DNA of 64,000 bases from Acanthopleura granulata (taxonomy: Eukaryota > Mollusca > Polyplacophora > Chitonida > Chitonidae): the NCBI GenBank assembly GCA_016165875.1, contig JABBOT010000001.1, positions 39,298,252 through 39,362,251 of the forward strand. The letters are read 5' to 3'. The translations under genes were made by a program, and so were the position numbers. The stretch's first letter is position 1. Every line of letters starts with the position of its first letter. Shown piece by piece: positions 54,001 through 63,500 of this stretch. The notes below the pieces were generated by a model. That model saw nothing but the letters and a program-made list of their open reading frames with translations. It was not told where the DNA came from and did no database searches.

Positions 54001-54213
54001 GAGCGAGAAAGTGTCATAGCCAGTATGATTTGCAAATCTGCGTGGCCAGTGGTAACCTTTGGACCCTACATCACGAACACAGAAACTACAGCTACCTGCT
54101 TTTTGTTGACTGGTTAGCCGATTTCACTTTCAGACTGTCTTTCTCACTGTTGTTTTTGTCCAAACTTTCACTTTTACTCTTTTCCTTATTGTCATATCGT
54201 CCCTTTTGTGTCA
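42045..54213 (-). CDS. ABHD12: ABHD12, lysophosphatidylserine lipase / alpha-beta hydrolase
   Basis: Eleven coding exons (52675-52549, 51984-51882, 51512-51393, 50027-49951, 49526-49397, 47806-47769, 47095-47016, 46687-46605, 46171-46093, 44837-44710, 42090-42045) join in consistent phase to 336 aa from the exon-2 ATG; a probable 5' exon is at 54213-54096. One membrane segment (about residues 12-30) is followed by a lumenal or extracellular alpha/beta-hydrolase domain. Seen: oxyanion motif LYLHGNTGTR, HRVQLYKLLASLDFHVVAVDYRG, nucleophile GHSLG (Ser182), LLILHAHDDLIVP (Asp269) and GYGHKHIFKAPELP (His308). The spacings 87 and 39 equal those of human ABHD12 (S246, D333, H372). Known role: hydrolyses lysophosphatidylserine in ER-linked membranes; loss in humans causes PHARC. 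A vertebrate-style N-terminal tail would come from exon 1, which is out of frame as sequenced (see findings). ABHD12B-like identity is less likely but not excluded. Confidence 0.93.
43848..44170 (-). mobile_element. Old diverged SINE copy
   Basis: CCATACTCAAGAGTACTG, GATGGCTGTCAGTTTTATGG and a tRNA-like end with GGTTTGAACTCGTACCC and GACTGAACCAGTG are in family order, with much divergence and extra sequence in the middle. Confidence 0.45.
44710..44837 (-). CDS. ABHD12: ABHD12 exon 11 (catalytic His)
   Basis: Acceptor CACGTTACAG|, donor AATCAG|GTTAGT. Encodes LYDAAKSSRST and on to VEFKHHHGYGHKHIFKAPEL. The His after YG (His308) fits the catalytic position. Confidence 0.95.
45211..45374 (-). 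mobile_element. SINE copy, same family, tRNA head missing
   Basis: Body and tail parts closely match the copy at 45392-45663, in the same orientation and next to it. Confidence 0.8.
45392..45663 (-). mobile_element. tRNA-derived SINE, nearly full length
   Basis: Read on the minus strand it starts GGGGGCCTCCGTGGCTCAGT then CGGTTAGCGCGCT (A-box-like), has GGTCGCTGTGAGCTCTAG (B-box-like), the body GGTTTCCCCCCACCATAATG, then TATAAGTGAAATATTCTTGA and an (AAATA)n tail. The tail and body are typical of mollusc SINEs. It lies between ABHD12 exons 10 and 11. Confidence 0.85.
45752..45892 (-). mobile_element. Diverged SINE copy, same family
   Basis: Contains ATACTCAAAAATATTTCACTT, CAGGTTGCTGACTTTCC and CACAGTGACCGC, in the order of the family, with a deletion in the middle. 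Confidence 0.65.
46093..46171 (-). CDS. ABHD12: ABHD12 exon 10 (catalytic Asp)
   Basis: Acceptor CTGTTTTCAG|, donor AGG|GTAAGT. Encodes IASVTSPLLILHAHDDLIVP then IELGKR. The second Asp of HAHDD (Asp269) fits the D-x-x-V-P catalytic pattern. Confidence 0.95.
46383..46495 (+). repeat. Dispersed repeat of unknown family, copy 2
   Basis: TTTTTCCAGAACGGTATCAT, TTCTAAGGTCAACTGAACT and CTCAGAATC, then ATGGATGAAATTTT. In the ABHD12 intron between exons 9 and 10. Confidence 0.6.
46605..46687 (-). CDS. ABHD12: ABHD12 exon 9
   Basis: Acceptor AATCTGCAG|, donor AAAAA|GTAGGG. Encodes PYKYLPGFSSIFLDTIRDHD then IHFASDK, aligned with the human IYRYFPGFDWFFLDPI region. Confidence 0.92.
47016..47095 (-). CDS. 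ABHD12: ABHD12 exon 8
   Basis: Acceptor TTTTATTAG|, donor GCA|GTAAGT. Encodes EDVPVGVVLESPFNNIQDAA then TSHPFAA, with the LESPF motif of the family. Confidence 0.93.
47266..47613 (+). mobile_element. Dispersed repeat, copy 2, in ABHD12 intron 7
   Basis: Parallel blocks TCTGATGACTCAACAGTAAG, AATGCCATGAC, AATAACGTTATGATGTCATA, ATTACTGCTGAAGC and CACTCTGTAACCTTGTAACT plus AATAA. Its hairpin is decayed compared with copy 1. It lies between ABHD12 exons 7 and 8. Confidence 0.75.
47769..47806 (-). CDS. ABHD12: ABHD12 exon 7 (38-bp microexon)
   Basis: Acceptor TTTTCCAG|, donor ACGG|GTGAGT. Encodes ITTKVAKMLCST, aligned with VATNLVRRLCER after the nucleophile elbow. At 38 bp it is easily missed by gene finders. 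Confidence 0.88.
49397..49526 (-). CDS. ABHD12: ABHD12 exon 6 (nucleophile elbow)
   Basis: Acceptor GTCACCAG|, donor ACGG|GTGAGA, 130 bp. Encodes GYGDSSGSPTEDG, then WIKKRKG and WGHSLGTG, which holds the catalytic Ser182. Confidence 0.95.
49951..50027 (-). CDS. ABHD12: ABHD12 exon 5
   Basis: Acceptor CTCCCTTTAG|, donor CGGG|GTAAGA. Encodes AGWHRVQLYKLLASLDFHVV then AVDYRG, equal in layout to the human [23 protein letters not shown] region. Confidence 0.93.
50073..50165 (-). mobile_element. SINE 3' fragment, same family
   Basis: GTTTAACGCCCTACTCAAGA and ATATTTCACTTATACG identify the tail-proximal part. It directly abuts ABHD12 exon 5. Confidence 0.7.
50953..51225 (+). mobile_element. tRNA-derived SINE, nearly full length
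   Basis: From GGGGCCTCCGTGGCTAATTT to TAAAACACCAATCAAATAAA and a TAAA tail, with TATAAGTGAAATATTCTTCA inside. Same family as 45392-45663, opposite strand. In the ABHD12 intron between exons 4 and 5. Confidence 0.85.
51393..51512 (-). CDS. ABHD12: ABHD12 exon 4 (oxyanion strand)
   Basis: Acceptor CATTGCAG|. Encodes QVLPSTITAKSDTIDNS and on to KPVFLYLHGNTGT, with the HGN oxyanion motif. The donor AG|GTTGTA is weak but keeps the phase needed for exon 5. Confidence 0.9.
51882..51984 (-). CDS. ABHD12: ABHD12 exon 3
   Basis: Acceptor TTTGTGCAG|, donor GTGTG|GTGAGT. Encodes RWPPLANLSNPSEFGL and on to KEATLGVW, matching the linker and first strand that lead to IGVWHTVP in human ABHD12. Confidence 0.9.
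52549..52676 (-). CDS. ABHD12: ABHD12 exon 2 (membrane segment)
   Basis: Acceptor GTGTTTCAG|, donor ATGA|GTAAGT. Encodes MPWWMLFLFKTMGSGLFVM and on to IPSKVIFLNM. The hydrophobic run fits the single membrane anchor of ABHD12, and the residues after it align with the stretch before the hydrolase domain. The first base completes a codon from exon 1; the ATG at 52675 is the first possible in-frame start if exon 1 is untranslated. Confidence 0.85.
53491..53634. mobile_element. Foldback element in the intron after ABHD12 exon 1
   Basis: Arm 53491-53549 (CAACTGTATAGATTTTCATT then CTCTGTATTTCTGAGCTTTC) pairs with 53577-53634 (CTTGAAAGTTCAGAAACAGC then GAGAATGAAAATGTAAACTG). The arms are about 58 bp with a 27-bp loop. 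Confidence 0.8.
54096..54213 (-). CDS. ABHD12: ABHD12 probable first exon, frame disrupted
   Basis: ATG at 54213 has A at -3. It is followed by a lysine/serine-rich stretch and a donor AGCAG|GTAGCT at 54096. From the ATG the frame reads MTQKGRYDNKE and then reaches TGA after 27 codons. The frame that fits exon 2 is open from 54190 to the donor (LDKNNSEKDSLKVKSANQ is part of it) but has no ATG. One extra base near 54180-54186 (GGAAAGAG) would join the two. Either a one-base indel is present, or this exon is untranslated and translation starts in exon 2. Confidence 0.45.
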
Positions 54214-54476
54214 TCGTACATGAAGAATTCTGCTTCGTTCCGTCCTAGATCCATCAACTGTTTACACACCGTAACTTTGTTTGAGCTAAAACCCTCTTGT
54301 CGGCCAGCTGAGTAAATGTAAACAGTCACACTCTTCTGTCCCTAGAGGTAAATTCGTAACAAGAATTGAAAGTGACCTGTTCATTGGTTAATTTCGCCAA
54401 GCCTTTGACCAATGGGCGGCATTTTGTCAAAGTTGTTATTATATGGCGGGGAATATCAACGAAGAGGAAAACGAAG
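54214..54476. promoter_or_regulatory. Putative bidirectional ABHD12/GINS1 promoter
   Basis: About 260 bp separate the putative start codons of the divergent genes. Seen: ATTGG (minus-strand CCAAT) at 54383-54387, CCAAT at 54409-54413 followed at once by GGGCGG (54414-54419), and TTTCGCC at 54392-54398, which resembles an E2F half site. No TATA box is evident. This is the usual make-up of housekeeping bidirectional promoters. Confidence 0.55.
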
Positions 54477-54550
54477 ATGCTGGGAGAAAAAGCTTTGTCC
54501 TTGATTCGAGAGCTGCAACGAACATCGGATGTGACGCCTCCAGTGTTTAA
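54443..54550 (+). CDS. Out-of-frame upstream ORF over the GINS1 start
   Basis: ATG at 54443 (T at -3, G at +4) opens 35 codons beginning [16 protein letters not shown] and ending in TAA at 54548-54550, one base before the exon-1 donor. It overlaps the whole first GINS1 exon in the +1 frame. It matters only if transcription starts upstream of 54443. Confidence 0.3.
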   Translation: MAGNINEEENEDAGRKSFVLDSRAATNIGCDASSV

Positions 54551-54551
54551 T
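54477..54551 (+). CDS. GINS1: GINS1 exon 1
   Basis: 25 codons, [15 protein letters not shown] then [10 protein letters not shown], donor AAT|GTAAGA, phase 0. An earlier ATG at 54443 opens a different frame (separate entry). Confidence 0.95.
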
Positions 54552-57500
54552 GTAAGATCAAGTCGGGTGATAAGTAGATAAAACTGACGTTTTTCTACAA
54601 TGAATCCACATGGAAGTTTTGTGCAAGGGGATATCCCCTAAATCAACTACAACAACAACAACACGATATTGTCTTTGGGACACTTCAGTAAGCCAAATGG
54701 GCATTGCAGAAGTCTCTCGAGATCACACTTGTTTTGGATGAGACAGGGTGGAGGTTAACAATGCTGTTGTTGTTGGGTGCGAGAGCCCCCACCCTGTCTC
54801 GTTAAAAACCAGCATGATCACGAGAGACATCTGCAATGCCGATTCGGCTTTTTAAATTGAACGTTTAGGTCTATTTTCAACAAATTCTAATGATTACCTA
54901 CCTCAACATTTAATCATTGAGTTCAAAAATACAGTCGGTCCGTTTCTTAAATGCACTTAGCTGAATGAAGTTGGCCTTCAAATACTCAAAAAAACGCGAT
55001 ATGTGGAGAAAGTAGCTTTCCTGAGCATCACGCCAACTCAGCAAAATGGCAGCAGATTTCTGAACTCGAAATCAGTGGAACTGCTGTCGATGACTTCCGT
55101 ACTCATGTCACGCAAATTTACGTGCATTCGAAATTGGCGAAAATGAAAAAATTTATTGCCCTTCTCAGATGCAGTCCAGACCATGGACATCCGGTCACTT
55201 AGCCTGCTCAAAGCAGCTTAATGCAAACCACAAGATGAAAGATAACATGGGAAGGGATAGGAAAATGAACAACACAATATTCTGAGAACAAGGGCTGATA
55301 ATAACCAGATGTTACAATATGTTTTACAACAAATCAATCTGCATAGCGCATTTAAATTGTCAACAAGAGCGTCAACAAAGCCTAGATTTCAACCAGGGCT
55401 CCCAATTAACTTCCATGTTATTTAGACACTGTTTTCTCTGCCAGGCCTGTGCAAGCAAAATGTGTTGGCGGGAGTAATACTGTTTATGCCTGGATATCTG
55501 GGGTCTCATATTATGAAGACTGAAGTAGAGCCTTCAGACGACAATGGAAACATCATAGTTTTCAAGATGTTTTCGATGTCACATCTCCATTAAATTTCAG
55601 GACCCAGAGTAGGTTACAAGACTTTTCAAAATGACTGCAAACTGCTTGCCGATTGGTACGTTTGAAGTTCTCTCAGCTAATGTGACCACAAGGCCGCAAC
55701 TTAATTTAGTTTCATCAATAAATGTAGTAAATTAAGAAGATAGTACAACTATTCAACTGGAAAATGACCTAGAAATGGACAAAGAGGTGAGGTGGAGTGC
55801 CATGTCCATTTTGTTTGAAAATCAGGGTTTCACAGAATGTCAGAATTTTAATATAGCTCCCTGAGTCCATCTTTATGAACTCTAGCTTTACTTGAAAGTG
55901 GCTAAAGGTATGGAACACTATTCTTGACTTGAGTGGGTCTGTATGCCATACCCCAGGAGTTGTTTCAGATTAAATTGTAAAAGCTTATCACTGGAAGTTT
56001 CTTTTTGGGGGCTTCATTTGGTTACCCCCAACAAACATATTTTGATATATTTATTTATTTGATTGGTGTTTTACGCCGTGCTCAAGAATACTTCGTTAAT
56101 GTGAACGTGGCCAGCATTATGGTGGAAGGAATCTGTGAAAAGCCAGGTGGAGACCAACGACCATCCACATGTTGCTGACAGACCTTTCCAACACAACTAT
56201 ATTTTTAAGAATTGCCCTGGATGTAAGTGGGAGTAGACCAGATAGACTGGAAAGTTTATTATTGCATCCTAAAAAAACTTAGGTATTTGTTTCAGCTCTA
56301 TTTTCTTTACCAACCATTTTAACATTTGTGGGTTTTTTTGTTTTTATTGGAGTTATAGGCTCGAATTCTGCTTTGCAGTATCACTATCATGATGTCATCA
56401 TTATAATTTCACAATTTGTGTATTTCCAGGATGATGTCGTACGACAGGTACTGGAGGAAATCAAAGCTTTGTTTGAGGAAAACAGACGAGATGTGTACGT
56501 ATGTGTGAAGACAGTCTCTCATTTAATTTCTGTGATACACAGTAATCCTACGACAGATAGGAATGTTTCAAAGTGGAAGTTACATTTCCAGCAGATGGGA
56601 TTCCATGGACGATTGGTTAGTGTGCTAACACAGCACTGTTGAGCCTCTCACGAGTACAGTTGCTCTGAGTTCCAGGTCCAGCTCGGACAGACTTCCTCCC
56701 TGGTTATATGCGGGAAGATCTGCTGGCAACCTGCGTATGTTCGTGGATTTTCCCTGGGCTTCTGCCCCGGTTTCCTCACGCCATAATGATGGCTGCCGTT
56801 GTACAGGTGAAATATTCTTGACTGTGGTGTGAAACAGCAATCAGATAAATACCATAAATCTCTCTAGATTAATGGAGATCCTACTATAAGCCACAGAGCT
56901 AAGTTTGAAGCTGAAATTTCGAAAAAACACCCATGACTAAGTGTAAGCTGCACACTAAACTTTGAGCAACAGGGGACATCAAAGAACCCAGCATGTTGGC
57001 CTGTGAATGGCATCCAGCCACGAGGCTAGTGTGACAAACATAAATAAACAGTGATGACAAGTCAAACAGAAAATTATTTTCTGTCACGTGTGTACTGTCA
57101 GTGTGAAATCATTGACTGTGACAAAAATTCTTTTGTATGTCAAATTAGAGAAAAAAGAAAGTTCTTCAAGGAAGTTGTACTGTGTCAGTCGAAAGTTTCT
57201 GTTTTATTCATCGTTTGTCTACCATCTTCAGGTGATTTTGATGTTGAGTATTGGCTAAATCAACAGTATGCATTGACAGATAACCCTGAATTTTATCCCA
57301 TCCATTCTGTTACCAACTATAAACGGTACCCCTTATAAAAATATCAGATTTGAAGAGAAAGAGTGCAGTGTCCATCAGTGTTCCATCAAGCACACTCGCA
57401 TACAGGAGCAGTAATCATTAGCATGAGCAGGATAGGCTCTGCAGGAAATAGTGGTGGAAAGGAGCTTCAACTAGAACAGCTGGCCTGTGTTAACATTGAT

Positions 57501-60500
57501 TTAGACTCTTACCTGTACTGTGTTTGAACCTTTTTGGCTGGGGGGGGGGAGGGGTTGCCTTGGTTATTATGGAATATCAGGAGTTGACATACAATATAAT
57601 ACATATGTCCAACAAAACACCACAAATAGTGAAAGAAAGTGAATAACTCTTCCTAAGAATACGTTCGTATATTTATTTTTTTGTAGGAGTGTTAATAGAT
57701 TAAAGGGTTTAAACTCTGTGGAGGGCTTAAAGATTTTAAAAGTCTTTAAAACAGACAGCTCTTCATTTTAAATGAGTCAGTGATTTTATCTTTCAGGACA
57801 ACCTGTTGAATGTCTCAAGACCCCCCACCCCTCACGTTGAGTTGCACATGTCTAATTAATGGACTGTTATATTTATTACAACCGCTGGTAAATGTTTCAG
57901 AGATTCAGCAGAAGATGGCCAGAGTGGCCTGTTACCAGCGATCAAACTGCGTCACTATGCTGTCCTGAGGAACAAGAGATGTGTTCTGACATATCTGTAA
58001 GGTTATCTTTGGTGTACTTTTACTCTACAGGCTACATTATAAGGCTGTGAATCATTTGCATAATCACATAGCTCATTTCAGTTGTTAAAGAAAACTACTA
58101 GTATCTTCTGAGCACAATTAAAATGATTTTACAACAACTTTATACAGTGTTTACATTTTACTTTTGTGTAGCTAGCTAAATAACAAAAAGTTAAGTAAAG
58201 TAAAAAAGAAGTTACTGTCAAAATCAACATGGTTCACAAACTACTAGAAAAGGATTTTCTGTTTCCTCATTTTATGCTTGCAATGTTGATCTCACTATAA
58301 AGTGTTTTAGCCTTTGTGTTCTCTACTATTTGACAGATACAACAGACTTCAGCGGATTAGGAAGTTAAGGTGGTCATTTGGAAGCCTCTTGCCTGCTGAT
58401 GTCAAATACAAGTTGTCAGAAACTGAGGTGAGAATGCACTCTAGTTGATTGTCATTGATGATCTTTAAGTCCGTCTTTGGTAATTATTCAAGCAAATAAG
58501 AATAAAATGTTGTGAAATGATAACTTTGTCCGGTTTTAATCTTATGACACGTAGCATGGAAAAAGAATTAAGAAATAAAGTCTTAAGTTAATCATACAAC
58601 GCGGGCATCTACTGTCAACTTGCAAACAATTACTGTAACCCCATCGTTTATTTCTTGATATATCTCGTGTCAAGAATGTTACCACTACAAGCAGCCGACA
58701 GTGTTTTTACCTCATCACCTCGACACACTGTAATCATGTGACTTTATTTCTTCAACAAATCAACTCATCATTCGCAAGGAACGAGTCGTTGGTTAACTAA
58801 GCTGATAACTTCAGGGTCAAATCAGATTTAACTCTTTATCGCTCTCTGTTTTCCCAGGTGACTTGGTTTAACAACTACAACAAGAGCTTGGCTGTGTATA
58901 TGAGGAGTATCGGTGGTGATGGGGGCTTTGACCTGACACAGGATCTCAAGCCTCCCAAAACTCTCCATGTAGAGGTGAGCACAGTGAATGTAAACCGCCA
59001 TCAACAGGAGTGAGTGAGTGAGTGCTTGGGGTTTAACACTTAACAGTGTTTCAGTCATATGACGACGAGGAGTCCTTTGGGTGCATATTTACAGTGTGTC
59101 TTCTTGTGGCAGGGTGAGTCCATGTCGCCACTGGAACACCATGCCGAAGACACCAGACATGACACCCCACCCAGTCACATTATAATGACGCTGGGCCGAC
59201 CAGTCCTGTTTCCTTGCTCTAACCTCTTCATGCTGAGTGGCAAGCGAGGCCAGCAACAACTACCATTTTTAAAGTCTTTGGTATGGCTCGACCCAGGGTT
59301 GAGCCTGGATCTCGCGGCGTTGAGGCGGACGCCCTAACCACTAGACCACTGAGGCGGTCCCCATCAACAGGAGACAACATTCTGAGAAAGAAACGATAGA
59401 CTTGATCACTACTCTGTTCTTGGTTAGGTTCTCCTGCAATTTCAGCATTGTGACAGTTAAACATGGCTTAATGTTACACCTGCTACCTTGTTTGTGGAAT
59501 ACATCTAATGTTGACTTTTAAGTGCCGCCTCAAGTTTGAAATAATACCATGTCAAAATTGAGTGAAAACTGTGTGTGAAACCATCACCATCATGTATAGG
59601 GGTTCAAGCTGTTCAGGCTTGAATCCCTTTTGTTTTCCTGTGGATTATTATTAGTATTCTCCACAATTTTGTCCCATGTTTCTAGAGAAAATGGCAAGTC
59701 GCAGTTACGAAACTTCCGTATGTTTTAGCTGCAGACCTGAAGTTTTGCTCCCAAACTTTTGGAAGCTTTTGATCACGTGTCTTGGTGGTCATATTGGATT
59801 TTGATCAAAACCTTTGAACATCTTCTCCAGAACTGCTGATGCAGTTGAGCTAAAATTCAAACTGTAGTAGCACAAAGCCTAGGTACATTCAGGGTGATAA
59901 CAAAAAATTTTGTACAAGTTCGTTATTGGGCAAATATGTTATGTGATGGAAAAATTTGTTTTAGCTAATAATTTCTACACTTGTACAGATGATGTCCTAC
60001 AAATAGTGTTACCCGCTGCCATTTCGGAAGCTGATTCCAGATATGCAAATTTTGGGAAACTGGAAGTGACATCAACAATTGCAAAAGTGGGTATATCTTC
60101 ATAACCAATGAAGCTAGAGATGCAGTCTGAAGGCCTAACATCATCACAAGGCAAGAAAACAAATTTTACATAACCGGAAATGATGTCAGCAAACTGGAAG
60201 TAGTACATAACAAATAATAATGGCAATATTTGCAAGTTTCAAAATTAAAAAAACTTGTGCGGCTAAAATGGCATGTAGTATGCATGGCGGGTATGTAGCA
60301 GATCTCAGGACTGTCTTTCACAAGTAAAAGATTGGGTGTCATAGGCCACGGGACGTAGCCGCCATATTGGTTTGATAGGAAAACTTTTGAGAGGCATTTT
60401 CTTCCGAACTCTTAGTTCGATTGACCTGAACATATATAACAAATGTTGCCTTTGCGTTATTTGTTCGGAAACAGAGTGGAATGTGTGAGCAAATAACCAG

Positions 60501-63500
60501 AACATGAAGTGATGTCATGTGAAAACAAAAATTTTGAATTTGAGTCTTTTAACATGCTGCCTGACGTAGTTTGATGTCCTGAACACAAATCTGATCCTAT
60601 TTCTTTGCTGTAATGCATGTTATTGTCGCATATTGCGATCAAAGTGTGAAAAAGTGCAATTTCCCCCATATTTGCACGTGACGTGACAGAAACCCGTTAA
60701 AGCTGCAAAGCTCATGTGTTGTATGCGTGCTGAAAATCTTTGCGCTGTTTTAAAAAATGCATGCTCTATAGAGCTTCAAAATGTGAGAAAAGGTGAATTT
60801 ACTATATTTGGCGCATGTATGTCTATATGATATATAATGCATCTACCTTGCGTTCGTGTTTAGGATGAATGTACAAATACTGAAAGCAAGCTACCCGACA
60901 TAGTTTGACATCCTGATCACGAATCTGGTCTTATTTCTTTCGTGCGATGTTCATTTTTCCTGGAAATTGCAGTGGAACTGTGAAAAAGCGTAATTTGCCC
61001 CATATTTGCAGATGACGTGAATGAAAACTGTTGCAGAAGTAAACCTGAAAATCTCTGAGAACAAAGGGCTCCACATCTACTGTGTATGTGCCGATGTAAG
61101 GAAAGAAAAGTTACAGACACGCACAAAAAGGCATTACTGGCTTGAACCCCGGCATCGCTGTCCCTGACAGCTGTATTTTAATTTTGAGCTTCAAATTGGA
61201 AAAATAGTTACCTCCAGCCATGAGTCTGACTCCTGTCACATATAAAAGTGAAAAAAGTTTTAGGTGATGTCAAAAACCAGTCATGTAAATAACGGTATAT
61301 AAGTAAGTAAATGGATGAATAGATTGATGAAGCTTAAAGTTAACTTTGTAATGTTTGATTCATTGTAATTTTAATTATTTATTTGACATCCATTTCGGTT
61401 ACATCTGTTGAAAATTCAGCATTACGACAGATGCTTGTCTTTTGACAGGTGAGGTGTTTGGTGGATCATGGGGACTTTGAGACACAGGATGGAAGTGTGA
61501 TTGCTCTGACCAAAAACAGTCAGGTAGGTCCACTGTCTGATGCAGATGTTCTTGAATCACAAATCTAAATCATTTTTTACATTAAAAAAAAGGATATTGG
61601 TAGTATCAGACAACTTCAGTGACCCCTGGTAACTTGAGATATAGCAGGGCAAGTGTTTGCAGCCAAACCAAAATGTTCTCGGGGTGTTGTTTTCACACCT
61701 GTTACATGGATTCAGATCCCTTAGTAAGTTTACGTTAATAAGCTGGTCATTACTTAGTTCAGGGTTGAAACTTGCAAGTCTTTGAGTTCTCACATTTTAT
61801 GTGCAGGTCCTGGAAAGTACCTGATTTTTGTTTGTTTTGCGATAAATAAAGTTAATTGAAAGCATCAATCAGTCAATTTTCGATAGGCAGTTGCTTGACC
61901 TATATTTCCGCCAGCAAGAAGTACGCAGTCAAAGTTGTGCACGACAACATACTTCTTCTCCGCCGTTGACGCTGCTACACTGCTCCGTTTGTATAAGTGA
62001 AAGGTATCAGGCCACTGTTCCCAAACCGCTTCGTGCCAGGTTACCTCGCACCATACTTTCTTCGTACTATAGTGATCTTGTACCGTAATCGTATTATACA
62101 ATAGCGTATCTGTATTAAAGCTCTAAAGGTAGGTTGTATACAGTTGTTGTACACTAATTAAATGCTGGGTAGTAAATCTCGATGGACTGAGACCCCGAGT
62201 CCATCACCCGAAGTCGAAGTTGATGGAAGTGCTCATCTCAAGCAGTTAACGTGACCTTGTGGCTTGAAGTTCGAGTTAGGAAATCTTCCATGATTTTATT
62301 CAGTTTGGGTGGTGGTGTTGCGATCAATGTGAGAATTTTAAAATTAAGGCCTGCCAGCAATTTGCGGATGGTTGTGTTTCCCCGGGCTCTACCTGGTTTG
62401 GCTGCCGTTGTGTATTCTTGAGTATGGCGTGAAACACCAATCAAATAAATAAATTCAACAAAAAGTCAAATAGATGGCAATTTCAATCTGGACAGTGTTA
62501 AATAAGGTTATCTGCCAGACGACCAAATAAATAAATTATTAGGTATAACATTTCAAATGTATACGCCATTGAATGGTGTACCAGTAGCCATGCCTGGTGA
62601 AATGCAAAGGGAAGTAACCCGTGACCGAAAGTGGTGCCAGTTGGAAACACATGGATGTCTGATTAAGCCACGGTCATTATGAGAAAATACGTGAAGAATA
62701 CATGGTATCTGTGGAACTCAGCAAATATAACTTATGTCTTGCATGACTAAATATTAATGATCCTTGCAGCAACATTTACTCCTATTCGTGCGCACGCATT
62801 CAAGTGGATGACGGCAATCTGACTGTGTTGCGCGACGCAGTCAAACATCAATTAGGCCTATACCAATACCGCGTTGTTTGGAAATTTTCAGGTCTATACC
62901 AGTACTTGAATTTGTTCTTGAAGTCCTTGAAAGTGCTTGGTTTTTTTCCCTGGCTTGTAGTGCAAACCTTGTCAGTTTAGTGAATCACCTACCCAGCCAA
63001 ACATAGTAATCAAGTTACTGTTTTCAAATCTGACAAGCTGGGCAATCCCACTCCACAAATCGATCTTTATTCTCACATATTTGTAGTTGCAGTTTCAAAG
63101 ATCACACAACAATCTTTTCCTTTCCATTGAATGAATCAGCAGTTCAGTGCGATCTGCACCTGTTACCATGTTGAAGTGTTGACTTGGCAATCTTGCAATG
63201 CAAGTGGAAGATCTTGGGTTCCTCCCAGAGCCCTGTCACAACTTCTTAAGATTTTCGATTTGATTAGCTGGGTAATTCCCTGTGGTGTTCAGCAAAAACA
63301 GGAATTTCCCAAGTTATCTAGTGAAAAGATGATGCTGTGTACTGCAAGGTAGACCAGGTGGTTTTGGGGGGTAACTGTGTACAGAAGATCTGGTGGAGTT
63401 AATTCACAATGAACTTTTGGGAGTTTTTAGTTTTCTTGTGAGCTTGAAACATGTTACAGATCATGAGATCATGCAAGAATTTCTGCATCATGATACAATG

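Noticed and set aside
54030..54248. 72-codon plus-strand hydrophobic ORF
   Set aside because: Antisense shadow of the lysine-rich putative ABHD12 exon 1.
54366..54581. Longer GINS1 N-terminus from an upstream TTG
   Set aside because: No in-frame ATG exists upstream; the ATG at 54477 gives the normal family start.
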